Origin: Mycobacteroides chelonae
Lineage (GTDB): Bacteria; Actinomycetota; Actinomycetes; Mycobacteriales; Mycobacteriaceae
Assembly: GCF_016767715.1 (NCBI RefSeq)
Contig: NZ_CP050145.1
Span: 4,092,001 to 4,156,000 of the forward strand
Length of the DNA: 64,000 nt
Direction: 5' to 3'
Below the pieces are notes generated by a model. The model made no database searches, was not told the DNA's origin, and was given only the letters and a program-made list of their open reading frames with translations. Each line of letters starts with the position of its first letter. Positions within the stretch are counted from its first letter, which is position 1. Below are positions 53,120 through 62,453 of the stretch, in pieces. A program made the position numbers and the translations under genes.

Positions 53120-53779
53120 GTGGCCAGCACCAACGGAGACCGGCGAGGACCGGGCCGCCCGCCGAACCCACAGCGTGCACGCGAACGCCAGCGCACCCTG
53201 ACCGAGGCGGCCGCACTGGAGTTCGCCGAGAAGGGCTACCACAAGGCCAGCATCACCGACATCACCCAGCGCGCGGGCGTTGGCCGGGGCACGTTTTATC
53301 TGTATTTCGATACCAAACGCGATGCGCTGGACGCGGTGATCGACAGTTACTTCCAGAGAACACTCGCCGCGGTGAATGACACCAGCGACCTGTCGGGCAA
53401 GGCGGGCGACTTTGAACAGCATCTGCGCACGGTCTTCACCCGCCTGTTCGACATGCTGGACAACAGCCCCGAGATCATGCAGGTCATCCTGCGTGAGGGC
53501 TTGCTCGACTCGGCGATGACCAAACGCATGTTCGGCATCCTCGACCTCATCGAGTCCGTCAACATCACCATCATCGAGCAGGCCCGCGCCGACGGCACCA
53601 TCACCTCGGCCATCGATGCCGCCTTCCTGGCGCATGCCATCACCGGGTTGTCGATGGCGGCCACCCTCAAGGCGGTCCGAGGCGAGCTCGCGGGCGATGC
53701 GCGCGAGACATACATCGACTCGTTTATCGAGCTGGTGCGGTCGATCACGACCGTTCCCCCCGCACTCGCAAATTCTTGA
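53120..53779 (+). CDS. TetR family regulator preceding the mce operon
   Basis: 219 residues from GTG 53120. The basic start (STNGDRRGPGRPPNPQRARERQ) is an AT-hook-like GRP tract, then HTH TLTEAAALEFAEKGYHKASITDITQRAGVGRGTFYLYFDTKRDALDAVIDSYF. Its C-terminal domain is of the common TetR_C type. Placed 338 bp upstream of yrbEA on the same strand, so it probably represses the mce operon in response to a lipid ligand. Confidence 0.92.
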   Translation: MASTNGDRRGPGRPPNPQRARERQRTLTEAAALEFAEKGYHKASITDITQRAGVGRGTFYLYFDTKRDALDAVIDSYFQRTLAAVNDTSDLSGKAGDFEQHLRTVFTRLFDMLDNSPEIMQVILREGLLDSAMTKRMFGILDLIESVNITIIEQARADGTITSAIDAAFLAHAITGLSMAATLKAVRGELAGDARETYIDSFIELVRSITTVPPALANS

Positions 53780-54116
53780 CAATTCGCGTCCCAAGATCTG
53801 GAACCTCAGCTAGCCTCTGCTCTAGCCAATAAACTGACCACTGAACCAGTGAATTGCTAGAGGACCGGGTCGGGGGACCTCCGACAGCCTCGTCATGACT
53901 GCGCCCTAACCGGGACGCAGGCCACGCCCGCGTGTGCGGGCACACGCTACGACCTGACGATCGCGGCAACCCTGCGCTTGACATGGATCATGACCTACAC
54001 CACACTAAGCCACCGACTGTGATGTGGAGTACTAGATACCCGCTGTTACACAGTTGTCCATTAGGCGGGCTGTTCGTCCAGGTCGGGCCCGAAATGAGAA
54101 GCCAAAGGAGCCACTG
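53780..54116 (+). other. Regulatory stretch between the TetR gene and the mce operon
   Basis: No gene is seen. It holds CTCTAGC/GCTAGAG (53820–53826 and 53856–53862) around CACTG–AAC–CAGTG (53839–53851), both inverted repeats; a GCCCGC–GTGT–GCGGGC hairpin (53926–53941); and AAAGGAG before yrbEA. The promoter and AGTACT element are listed separately. Confidence 0.5.
53978..54034 (+). promoter_or_regulatory. Putative mce promoter and GGAGTACTAG element
   Basis: TTGACA (53978–53983) is a consensus -35; the best -10 is CACTAA at 54003–54008, with a long 19-bp spacer. GGAGTACTA at 54026–54034 lies just downstream, where bound repressor would block transcription. It shares GGAGTA/AGTACTA with the sites at 42907 and 51977. 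Confidence 0.4.
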
Positions 54117-55091
54117 TTGAACTCAGCCGTGAGTCAAGTAGTGGCCGAGACGCGGGCAGAGTCCGCTCCGGTGGACTGGTTCGAAGACTCCGATGGTGAC
54201 TCCGACAGCAAATCGCACGTGGACGGCGGGCCTGATTCTCCCTCCGGCGGAGCGTTCCAGCTACTCAATCGGGCCCCTGGAATCGTCCGGCGCCCGGCTG
54301 AATATGTGATCTCCCAGACCGATTCGATGCTGAAAACGCTCGGACGTTATGTCGATCTGGTGGCGCAATCATTCGCGTTTCTCATCAGCGACATCGTCCG
54401 GCTACGCCATCCGTGGCAGGACACCGTGATCCAGTCCTGGTTCATCCTGACGGTCACGGTCGTTCCGGCGATCCTGGTGTCCATCCCGTTCGGTGTGATC
54501 GTCGCCGTTCAGGCCGGCAGCATCATCTCGCAGGTCGGCGCCTCGTCTATCTCTGGCGCGGCCGGCGGCCTGGGCGTGATCCAGCAGGGCGCACCCATCG
54601 TCGCCGCCCTCCTCCTGGGTGGAGCGGCAGGGTCGGCCGTCGCCACCGATCTCGGTGCCAGAAGCATCCGGGAAGAGGTCGACGCCATGCGGGTCATGGG
54701 TGTCAATCCCGTTCAGCGCCTGGTAACCCCGCGACTGGCGGCGATTCTCTTCGTGTCACCGCTGTTGTGCATCTTCATCATTTTCGTGGGTATCTTCGCC
54801 GGCTACCTGGTCAACGTGGGTTTTCAAGGCGGCACGCCCGGCAGCTACCTGTCTTCGTTCGCCGCGTTCGCCAACGTCAACGATGTCACCGTCGCGGTTC
54901 TCAAGACCTGGCTGTTCGGTGTCGTGGTCATCCTCGTGGCCTGCCAGCGCGGTCTGGAGGCCAAGGGCGGCGCACGAGGTGTTGCCGATGCCGTCAACGC
55001 CACCGTGGTGATCGGCGTGGTCACCGTCATGGTGCTCAACACCGTGATCACCCAGATCGTGGCGATGTTCATGCCGTCGAAGGTGGGCTGA
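54117..55091 (+). CDS. yrbEA: YrbE/MlaE-type permease subunit A of the mce transporter
   Basis: 324 residues. The TTG at 54117 is chosen because AAAGGAG lies 6 bases upstream. About 70 residues of acidic cytoplasmic N-terminus come first, then five or six transmembrane helices with RAGSIISQVGASSISGAAGG-type and GSAVATDLGARSIREEVDAMRVMGVNPVQRLVTPR motifs: the EExDAMxxMGxxP signature of YrbE/MlaE, which contacts the ATPase Mkl. It forms the channel of the lipid importer with YrbEB. Confidence 0.92.
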   Translation: MNSAVSQVVAETRAESAPVDWFEDSDGDSDSKSHVDGGPDSPSGGAFQLLNRAPGIVRRPAEYVISQTDSMLKTLGRYVDLVAQSFAFLISDIVRLRHPWQDTVIQSWFILTVTVVPAILVSIPFGVIVAVQAGSIISQVGASSISGAAGGLGVIQQGAPIVAALLLGGAAGSAVATDLGARSIREEVDAMRVMGVNPVQRLVTPRLAAILFVSPLLCIFIIFVGIFAGYLVNVGFQGGTPGSYLSSFAAFANVNDVTVAVLKTWLFGVVVILVACQRGLEAKGGARGVADAVNATVVIGVVTVMVLNTVITQIVAMFMPSKVG

Positions 55092-55093
55092 GA

Positions 55094-55972
55094 ATGGCGA
55101 CTTCACGTCCGGCCCGGTACTTCCCCGACGAACTTCCCGCAGCCGCCAGGTCGATCTGGAACTTCACCAAGGGGGCAGGCGGCTCCGCCGAACATCTCGG
55201 TCACCAAATCACGTTCGTCGGCCTGGTGCTGGCCGCAATACCGCAGACCCTCAAGCGTTATCGGCGACAGACCGGTGTCCTGCTCGTCGATATGACCTGG
55301 GGCAACGGCTCGATCATCGTCGGCGGCGGGGTCATTGGCGTACTTGTCTTCATGGGCATCGCGGTGGGCGCATCTGTTGGGATCGTTGGCTTTTCGACCC
55401 TGGACATGGTGGGCATGGGATCTCTCACCGGATTCATCTCCGCCTACGTGAACACCCGCGAAATGGCACCGATGATCGCCGCCATCGGATTCGCCGCACA
55501 GGCCGGATGCCGGATGACCGCCGAGATCGGGGCCATGCGTATTTCCGAGGAGATCGACGCGCTGGAAGCTCAGGGCATCAGGTCCATTCCATTCGTGGTC
55601 ACCACCCGCGTGATCGCGGGCGTCATCATCATCGTCCCGCTGTATGTATTGACCCTGCTGCTGGCCTACGGCTCCTGTGCCTTCATGGTGTTCTTCGTCC
55701 ACAACCAGTCACAGGGCGTGTACAAGCATTACTTCGACTCATTCGTCCATCCGATAGACGTGCTTTATTCGGTGATCAAGGCCGTGGTGTTCGTCGTCAT
55801 CATCATCGCGATCCAGTGCTATCAGGGCTATTACGCCGGCGGTGGTCCCGAGGGCGTTGGGATGGCCTCGGGTCGCGCCATCCGGGCCTCCCTGGTCGCG
55901 ATCGTCCTTTTCGACATGCTCCTCACGTTGCTCTTCTGGGGCAACAATCCTGGAATTCAGATATCGGGGTAA
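55094..55972 (+). CDS. yrbEB: YrbE/MlaE-type permease subunit B of the mce transporter
   Basis: 292 residues from ATG 55094, two bases after the yrbEA stop. GFAAQAGCRMTAEIGAMRISEEIDALEAQGIRSIPFVVTTRVIAG is the EE(I/V)DALxxxG permease signature; five or six transmembrane helices. Second half of the integral membrane permease; the ATPase Mkl is encoded elsewhere. Directly followed by mceA. Confidence 0.93.
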   Translation: MATSRPARYFPDELPAAARSIWNFTKGAGGSAEHLGHQITFVGLVLAAIPQTLKRYRRQTGVLLVDMTWGNGSIIVGGGVIGVLVFMGIAVGASVGIVGFSTLDMVGMGSLTGFISAYVNTREMAPMIAAIGFAAQAGCRMTAEIGAMRISEEIDALEAQGIRSIPFVVTTRVIAGVIIIVPLYVLTLLLAYGSCAFMVFFVHNQSQGVYKHYFDSFVHPIDVLYSVIKAVVFVVIIIAIQCYQGYYAGGGPEGVGMASGRAIRASLVAIVLFDMLLTLLFWGNNPGIQISG

Positions 55973-55975
55973 TGG

Positions 55976-57064
55976 GTGGCCATCTATAAAGATCCGAGCG
56001 GACGGGCCGCAGGCCCCGGGGCGCTCAAGTTACGCGGGCTTGCCCTGGCACTGGTGGTTGCCGCGGGTAGCTACTCGCTGTATCAGTCCGGAATCGGCAG
56101 CTACGGGCAACCATTCGAGCTCACGCTCATCACCAACACCATCGGCGAGGGCATGGGCCCCGGCGGCGAGGTGAAGTACCGCGGTTACAACATCGGGCAG
56201 GTCAAGTCACTGCAGACCACCGGATACAACAAACAACGGATGACCGTGATCCTCGACGGCCGACAGGCCAAGGCGCTCACGTCAGATACCAAGGCGCAGT
56301 TCACTTCATCGAACATCTTCGGCACTGCCGCCGTCGAACTCGTCAGCAGCGGCGTCGGCGAACCGCTGAAACCCGGGGGCGTGCTCGAGGTCAGCAGCGA
56401 TGTCCAGGCCGCGTCCATCACCGGATTCCTCCGGATGGGTCAGCGGCTGGGCGCGATCCTGGACACCCGCGAATTCAATGCGATCATCGCGACGTTCGAG
56501 CGCAATGCCGATCTGACAGGTCCGGTCGTGAAGTCATTCTGGGACTTGTTCGCGATGATCGCCGATACCCAGAAGGTGCCCTTCTCCAAAACACTGGATG
56601 TGATGGCCTCACTGATCGAAGGGACCAACGACTTCGTCCCCGTGATCGGATCTACCAACAAATTGCTGGACAGCCTCAACTTCATGGTGGGTCCGGGCAA
56701 CACCGAGCGGGCGACCGCCGCACTCGACTCCCTGTCGGATGTGCTGAAAGTGGCAGGCGACGGACTGCACACGAACAACGACTGGCTCGTTCCGCTGATT
56801 CGATCGATCATGGATCTCGCTGTCCCCTATACCTATTTCCTGGGCAGCCTGGCCCCGGCGTACGACCGGCTCAACGGCCTGTTCGATCGCACCACTGCCG
56901 CATTCCCCGTCGACAACGGCAAGGTGCGCCTGAACGTGCAGCTGATCATGGATACCGCCCCCGGGCTCGGCGCGGCATTGCCGGTGGTGCCTGAGGGGCA
57001 GGCCGCCAACGCGGCCGCCCCTGTTGGCCCTGCCCCCGGACCGTCGGCTGGAGGGCAACGATGA
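55976..57064 (+). CDS. mceA: MCE family protein MceA
   Basis: 362 residues from GTG 55976. One N-terminal membrane anchor (LALALVVAAGSYSLYQSG), then the MCE beta-barrel (FELTLITNTIGEGMGPGGEVKYRGYNIGQVKSL), and a long helical tail ending in Pro/Ala. Six MCE proteins make the hydrophobic tunnel that takes lipid from the outer envelope to YrbE. The 3' end overlaps mceB (ATGA). Confidence 0.93.
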   Translation: MAIYKDPSGRAAGPGALKLRGLALALVVAAGSYSLYQSGIGSYGQPFELTLITNTIGEGMGPGGEVKYRGYNIGQVKSLQTTGYNKQRMTVILDGRQAKALTSDTKAQFTSSNIFGTAAVELVSSGVGEPLKPGGVLEVSSDVQAASITGFLRMGQRLGAILDTREFNAIIATFERNADLTGPVVKSFWDLFAMIADTQKVPFSKTLDVMASLIEGTNDFVPVIGSTNKLLDSLNFMVGPGNTERATAALDSLSDVLKVAGDGLHTNNDWLVPLIRSIMDLAVPYTYFLGSLAPAYDRLNGLFDRTTAAFPVDNGKVRLNVQLIMDTAPGLGAALPVVPEGQAANAAAPVGPAPGPSAGGQR

Positions 57065-58074
57065 AACGGATTGCGCTTCTCATGACGGGCCTCACCGCGA
57101 TTCTCGCGGTGGCAGTGGTGCTGACTCTGATCATCGTGAATGCCCTGCGCACCCCGGTAAACGGTCCGGTCCGCCGCTTCGACGCGCTGTTCACCGATGC
57201 CTCCGGGCTCATCATCGGCAACGATGTGCGCATCTCCGGCGTACAGGTCGGCAAGGTCGAAAAGATTCATCTGGACGGCAAGAACGCACGGGTCACGTTC
57301 AACGTGCTGACGGATCATCCGCTCTACCAGAACACCACGGTGGCAATCCGGTACCAATCCCTGGTGGGTCAGCGGTACGTCGAGATCGCGCAAGCGCCGA
57401 CACCGAGCGCACCGCTGGCGGCCGGAGCCACGATACCGCTCGGCCAGACCATTCCCTCCTTCGATATTGCCAAGCTGTTCAATGGTTTTCGCCCCATATT
57501 CGAAACACTTGACCCCGCCCAGTTCAATCGGCTGACCGAGAACATCCTGCAACTCATCCAGGGCGACCAGCGGGGCATCGGGCCGATCCTGCGGGATATC
57601 GATGCCGTGCTTAAGCTTTCGGTCGATCGCCAGGCCGCTCTACAGGCCATCATCACTAATCTGGGTGATGTCTCCAAGGAACTGGGCGGCACCTCAGATC
57701 AACTGTTCTATTTGATCAACGACCTCAACGATGTGCTGGCACCGTTCGAGAAGCAGGCCGACGAGTTCAACAGAGCGGGCGCGGACGCACTGCCGGTGCT
57801 GCGCAGATCCGTCAGCATGCTGCGGTACATCGAGAACACGGTGGATGGCGCACAGTTGCCCTTGTACGACGTGGCCAGCCGCACCACGCCGGGGACACCG
57901 ACCATCATGGCCGGGCTATCGCTGATACCAGACTTGGTACAGGGCATGCGTGACGCCTTGATCGAGGAGAAAACAGCGCCCCCCACCGCATTCGAGTGCA
58001 AGAACGGGATCGTCAAAATGCCCGGTATCGGTGAAGTGTCCTTCGCCAACCAGGATCTGGTGGTGTGTAAGTGA
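57061..58074 (+). CDS. mceB: MCE family protein MceB
   Basis: 337 residues. N-terminal signal anchor, then DALFTDASGLIIGNDVRISGVQVGKVEKIHLDGKNARVTFNV, the MCE domain, and a helical C-terminal part with DLGDVSKEL. The ATG overlaps the mceA stop and the end overlaps mceC (GTGA), so the series is translationally coupled. Confidence 0.94.
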   Translation: MKRIALLMTGLTAILAVAVVLTLIIVNALRTPVNGPVRRFDALFTDASGLIIGNDVRISGVQVGKVEKIHLDGKNARVTFNVLTDHPLYQNTTVAIRYQSLVGQRYVEIAQAPTPSAPLAAGATIPLGQTIPSFDIAKLFNGFRPIFETLDPAQFNRLTENILQLIQGDQRGIGPILRDIDAVLKLSVDRQAALQAIITNLGDVSKELGGTSDQLFYLINDLNDVLAPFEKQADEFNRAGADALPVLRRSVSMLRYIENTVDGAQLPLYDVASRTTPGTPTIMAGLSLIPDLVQGMRDALIEEKTAPPTAFECKNGIVKMPGIGEVSFANQDLVVCK

Positions 58075-59093
58075 GCTTCTTCAAAAAGATCTTCGCTCGA
58101 AACAATCCGATCCTCGACGAGCACGAGGCAGCCAAGCGTAATCGCCGTAATGGGCTAATCGGGGTCCTGGTCATCGCCTCGGTGCTGGCCGCAACGGGCG
58201 TCGCCTTCGTCAACACCAGCGGCATGAAGACCTACGCACTGCATCTGCGGGCTTCCGGAGGGCTGCGTGCCGGCGACGACGTGCGCATCGCCGGGATTTC
58301 GGTGGGCAAGGTATCGACCGTCAGCATCGATAAATCGCTGGTAAAGGCCGTCTTTACGGTGGATCACTCGGTCCCGGTCGGATCCGAGTCCCGTGCCGAC
58401 ATTCGCATGCTCACTCCACTGGGCGGGCACTATCTGGCCCTCTACCCTGAAGGCAGCACGCCGCTGGGCAACACACCCATTCCGCCCGAGCGCACCAGTG
58501 TCCCCTTCGAGATCAACGAGTTGTTCCAGAAATTCACACCCGTGGTGAAGAAGGTGGACGCCAAGGTCATCCACGATAGCCTGATGGAAGTCGCGAACGC
58601 AGTCGACAAGTACCCCAATGGTTTACGCGACTTCTTTCAGTCATCACAAGCACTCATCAAAGCGCTTGAGCCCACTACCGAGGATTTTCACGCCACGCTG
58701 AACTACGCCAATGAGTATCTGCGGGCCTTCAAGACGGGCAAGGAACAACTCGCCACGATCGTCACCATGCTGTCCAAACTCGGTGCCAAATACGGCAAGT
58801 CGACGACTGACCTGATCGAGGTGTTCGTACTGCTGAGGGACCTCATCCGGCTCCTCAATCGGTTCTTCACGGCGTACGCACGCGATTACGAGCCCATGCT
58901 CAACGGCCTCGACGACATCGTCGACACTCTCACCAAATACCCCGAGAAGCTCGGCAAGGCCGCCGAACAGTGGGGCCAACTCGTGGGGATTGTCCTGCCC
59001 ATGCTCAGCGGCAACGGCATCACCATCAACGAGAACGACCGGGTGATCCCCGGGCAAGACGTCTGCCTACCGCACTTCTTCAGGTTCTGTTGA
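58071..59093 (+). CDS. mceC: MCE family protein MceC
   Basis: 340 residues from GTG 58071. A basic cytoplasmic start, one transmembrane helix (LIGVLVIASVLAATGVAFV), and MCE domain LHLRASGGLRAGDDVRIAGISVGKVSTVSID. Ends with a Cys-containing tail (PGQDVCLPHFFRFC), as other MceC proteins do. Eight bases separate its stop from mceD. Confidence 0.94.
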   Translation: MSFFKKIFARNNPILDEHEAAKRNRRNGLIGVLVIASVLAATGVAFVNTSGMKTYALHLRASGGLRAGDDVRIAGISVGKVSTVSIDKSLVKAVFTVDHSVPVGSESRADIRMLTPLGGHYLALYPEGSTPLGNTPIPPERTSVPFEINELFQKFTPVVKKVDAKVIHDSLMEVANAVDKYPNGLRDFFQSSQALIKALEPTTEDFHATLNYANEYLRAFKTGKEQLATIVTMLSKLGAKYGKSTTDLIEVFVLLRDLIRLLNRFFTAYARDYEPMLNGLDDIVDTLTKYPEKLGKAAEQWGQLVGIVLPMLSGNGITINENDRVIPGQDVCLPHFFRFC

Positions 59094-59101
59094 GGCCCTT
59101 G

Positions 59102-60349
59102 ATGACACAGCCAGCATTTGTTAGCAGCATTCGGACCCGCCTCGCGGGTATGCGTCCCGCCGCCCGCGCGGGTCTGGTGAGCGCCGTCGGCGTGGTACTT
59201 GTCGCGGTGGTGGCGATTGCCGGAATCTTCGGCGCGCGCACTGTGTTTCCCGCTGTCAAGAACATGGTGATGCCGTACCTGGGGAACGCTCATATCCCGT
59301 TCCTGGACGACACCCGAGCGCTTTGCGCGAATTTCCGCGACGGATCCGGGTTGTACAAGGGCAACAAGGTCCTGCTCCTCGGTGTCGAGATCGGTACCGT
59401 GACAGCCGTCACCAACAAGCCCGACCATGTAGAGGTCGACTTCGACATTCCACAAGACATGGAGCTGCCCGCCGATGTGGGCGCTGCCAGCTATTCGCAG
59501 TCGGTGATCACCAACCGCAGTATCGAACTCACCCGTTCGTGGAGCGAGGGACCCAAATTCACCGGTGATCAATGCATCTCGACAGAGAACACCAGAACTC
59601 CGGTGACCGTTACCGAGTCGTTCTCTGCCATAGGCGAACTCGCCGATACCCTGATGCAAGCGGCTCCTGGCCAGGATCCGGCGAACTCGCCTGGTGTGCA
59701 GGCACTCAACAAGACCCTCAAGGGAGCAGCTCGATCGCTCGACGGCGTCGGCCCCGGGTTCAAGGAGATGCTGAACAACCTCACCACGATGGTGGGCGAT
59801 CCCTACAAGGCCGACGCCGACTACCGGCAGCTATTCGAGAACAGCGCCATCGTCACCTCGAACTGGTTGCAATATTGGAACGAGTTCGCGGGTGTGGTCG
59901 CCTCCCTGCCCGATACCGCACGCCTGATCGAGGGCATTTCGGAGAACTTCTCGGTCGGCCTCGACTACCTCACGACGCTCCTTCCGACGCTGAACGGCAT
60001 GGTGCAGCGCGCCGCCGGCCGGCTCTACAAGAACGTCTTCGACAAGCTGGTGCCCTGGATACGCGACATCCTCAACGCCTACACCCCGCACATCCTCACC
60101 TTCTTCAACACGTTGCCACCGGTGATCAACTGGCTGGCCGATGACATCTATCTGCCGAACACGAAGACCCACGGTGTCACCTATGTTCCTCCACGCGTGG
60201 CCATCTCGCCGGAACAGGCCAGTGCCATCTGCCAGAACCTGCGTGACCGCAACACCCCCGGCTCCCAGGCCGCATGTGCACCGGGCACCGCCTCGGACCC
60301 CGTGACCCTCGGTTTGACGAATCTGATCATGGGAGCGGCACTGTCATGA
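59102..60349 (+). CDS. mceD: MCE family protein MceD
   Basis: 415 residues from ATG 59102. Membrane anchor AGLVSAVGVVLVAVVAIAGIFGA; MCE domain LCANFRDGSGLYKGNKVLLLGVEIGTVTAVTNKPDHVEVDFDIP; a long helical region and Pro-containing C-terminus with Cys pair (ICQNLRDRN..ACAPG). Its stop overlaps mceE as ATGA. Length is typical for MceD. Confidence 0.93.
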   Translation: MTQPAFVSSIRTRLAGMRPAARAGLVSAVGVVLVAVVAIAGIFGARTVFPAVKNMVMPYLGNAHIPFLDDTRALCANFRDGSGLYKGNKVLLLGVEIGTVTAVTNKPDHVEVDFDIPQDMELPADVGAASYSQSVITNRSIELTRSWSEGPKFTGDQCISTENTRTPVTVTESFSAIGELADTLMQAAPGQDPANSPGVQALNKTLKGAARSLDGVGPGFKEMLNNLTTMVGDPYKADADYRQLFENSAIVTSNWLQYWNEFAGVVASLPDTARLIEGISENFSVGLDYLTTLLPTLNGMVQRAAGRLYKNVFDKLVPWIRDILNAYTPHILTFFNTLPPVINWLADDIYLPNTKTHGVTYVPPRVAISPEQASAICQNLRDRNTPGSQAACAPGTASDPVTLGLTNLIMGAALS

Positions 60350-61380
60350 TTCGACGTGTACTGATCGTCCTGTTCGCCGCCGCATTCACGGTGGTCCCGG
60401 CGTGCTCTACGGAGGCACTGGATCCCACCAAGATGCCGATGCCCGGCGCGTACATACCGAAGAACACGTACCGCCTCAAGATCGAATTCTCCAGTGTGCT
60501 CAATCTGCCCGGACGGGCGAAGGTCGACTCGGGTGGCGTCCAGGTGGGCCTGTTAGATCGGGTGGAGCTCAAAGGCACAACCCCCGTCGTCTACGTAGAT
60601 ATCGACGGCGGTGCGAAGTTCCCGCGGAACGTCAAGGCCGAACTCCGGCAGGCCACCGTGCTCGGCGACATCTACATCGCCATGATCTCGCCCACCGATC
60701 CGGCTCCGACACATCTTCAGGATGGCGACACCATCGCCCTGGCCAACACGGTGCCGGCGGCCAACGTCGAAGATCTCATGCGGTCCATGTCAAACCTCAT
60801 CGGCGGGGGCAGCCTCAACACGATGCAGACCACCGTGGCGAACATGAACAGCTCCTTCCCTCCGCCCGAGGAGCTTGACCGCATCCACCGCGCGCTGGCC
60901 GGAATCATCAATGACCTGTCCAACAATCAGGACACCCTCAACAAGATCCTGACGAATATGCAAGCCGTCAGCGAGTCCTTCCGAGCCAATAAGGGAACGT
61001 ACCGACGGCTTCTGACCGAGGGACCCACCAAACTGCCGTCACTGGCCAAAGTGGTTCTGAGTCTTAGTGATCTGATCATCAACGGTGCCGAGTTCGGACG
61101 GCAGATCGCCCAGATCCTGGACTACCCGAACCTCATGCAGATCCTGTCCTATCTCACGCCATTCATCCACAGCGCCTCGACCGCCGACACCACCATCCCG
61201 GTGCTCGGCGACAAGATGGTCCGAACCATCCGCGACAGGATCATCCCGTTCTTCAAGGATGGCGGCCCCAAGTACACCGTGACCGACATCCAAACTCCCG
61301 ATGGCACATTGGGAGTCAGCCCCGGGGAACGCGCCGACTCGGTTATCCGGAACATGCAGACGATGGGGCTGGTGCGATGA
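60346..61380 (+). CDS. mceE: MCE family lipoprotein MceE
   Basis: 344 residues from ATG 60346. The signal peptide ends in lipobox VVPAC, lipidated Cys20, the hallmark of MceE. The MCE domain follows (YRLKIEFSSVLNLPGRAKVDSGGVQVGLLDRVELKGTTPVVYVDIDGGAKFPRNV). It is anchored to the membrane by lipid and closes the hexamer. Overlaps mceF as ATGA. Confidence 0.94.
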   Translation: MIRRVLIVLFAAAFTVVPACSTEALDPTKMPMPGAYIPKNTYRLKIEFSSVLNLPGRAKVDSGGVQVGLLDRVELKGTTPVVYVDIDGGAKFPRNVKAELRQATVLGDIYIAMISPTDPAPTHLQDGDTIALANTVPAANVEDLMRSMSNLIGGGSLNTMQTTVANMNSSFPPPEELDRIHRALAGIINDLSNNQDTLNKILTNMQAVSESFRANKGTYRRLLTEGPTKLPSLAKVVLSLSDLIINGAEFGRQIAQILDYPNLMQILSYLTPFIHSASTADTTIPVLGDKMVRTIRDRIIPFFKDGGPKYTVTDIQTPDGTLGVSPGERADSVIRNMQTMGLVR

Positions 61381-62453
61381 GGCTCAATGTCCTACTCACT
61401 CTCGCGGTGCTCTCGATCATTTCTCTGGTGGGCGCCGTCTACATGGCCTTCGGTGTCCTGGACATCGCCTCCACCAACAAGACCAATCACATGACGCTCA
61501 TGCTGGAAAGCTCCGGCGGGCTGATGTCCACCTCGCAGGTCACCCTCCGGGGTATCAAAGTCGGCCGGGTCACCAACATTCAGGCCACCCCGTCGGGGTT
61601 GGCGATCTCGATGGCCCTCGACAGCGGCTACCCCATTCCCGTCGACAGCCAGGTGAGCGTCCAGAATCTCTCGGCCGCGGGAGAGCAGTACGTGGAGTTC
61701 AAACCCGCGCGCATCGAGCCCCCCTACTACAGCGACGGCGCCGTGATCCCGGCGTCGAAGGCAGCGCCGGTCTACACCGTGAGTGATCTCCTGCAAAAGG
61801 GCAACGCACTAATGCAGGCCATGAACGCCGACGACCTGGAAATCACGCTCAACAACGTGGCGGCCGGATTCGTGGACAACACCAAGACCATCGATCAGTT
61901 GGCCACCACGGCACGGCTGTTCGCGCAAATGGTGAAGGACGACAAGCACTATCTGGCCGAGGTCATTGGCAACACATCGACCCTGACCAACGGGCTCGGT
62001 GAGATCCGGGCTGGCGATATCTTGAAGCAGTCCGCCAAGACCATTCCGGGTAGCCTCGACGGCCTGGCGTCCCTGGTGAAAGTGATCGAAAAGCTGGAAC
62101 CGCTCGTCGAAGCAGGCCTGGGCGATGGGAAGCCCCTGACGGATCTGGTCGAAAAGCTCTTCGACTACATCAACGCACTGTCCGAACCCATGTCGGAATT
62201 CGCGACAGTCCTCGAACCCATCGTCGCGCCGCTGCGCGATGTCAAGCTGGACGCCGGGCACTGGCTGGACTTCTGGGATTCCACCTTCAACAACCAAGGC
62301 GGACTGCGCATCCATCTCGGGGTACCCGAATGGCCACAGCCCGACACACCGCAGCCAGGATCAGCTCAGCCAACTCGGCAGGCTGCCACACCACCCGCCC
62401 CCAAACCCACATCGGCACCACAAACGGCAACAGCAGGAAGGCCCGGATCATGA
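61377..62453 (+). CDS. mceF: MCE family protein MceF
   Basis: 358 residues. Anchor LLTLAVLSIISLVGAVYMAFGVL; MCE domain LMLESSGGLMSTSQVTLRGIKVGRVTNIQATPSGLAISMALDSGYPIPVDSQV; helical repeats; Pro/Ala/Thr-rich end. Overlaps the next gene as ATGA. Sixth and last MCE subunit. Confidence 0.94.
   Translation: MRLNVLLTLAVLSIISLVGAVYMAFGVLDIASTNKTNHMTLMLESSGGLMSTSQVTLRGIKVGRVTNIQATPSGLAISMALDSGYPIPVDSQVSVQNLSAAGEQYVEFKPARIEPPYYSDGAVIPASKAAPVYTVSDLLQKGNALMQAMNADDLEITLNNVAAGFVDNTKTIDQLATTARLFAQMVKDDKHYLAEVIGNTSTLTNGLGEIRAGDILKQSAKTIPGSLDGLASLVKVIEKLEPLVEAGLGDGKPLTDLVEKLFDYINALSEPMSEFATVLEPIVAPLRDVKLDAGHWLDFWDSTFNNQGGLRIHLGVPEWPQPDTPQPGSAQPTRQAATPPAPKPTSAPQTATAGRPGS

Noticed and set aside
54413..55093. 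Long plus-strand extension upstream of yrbEB
   Set aside because: It overlaps yrbEA in another frame; yrbEB clearly starts at ATG 55094.
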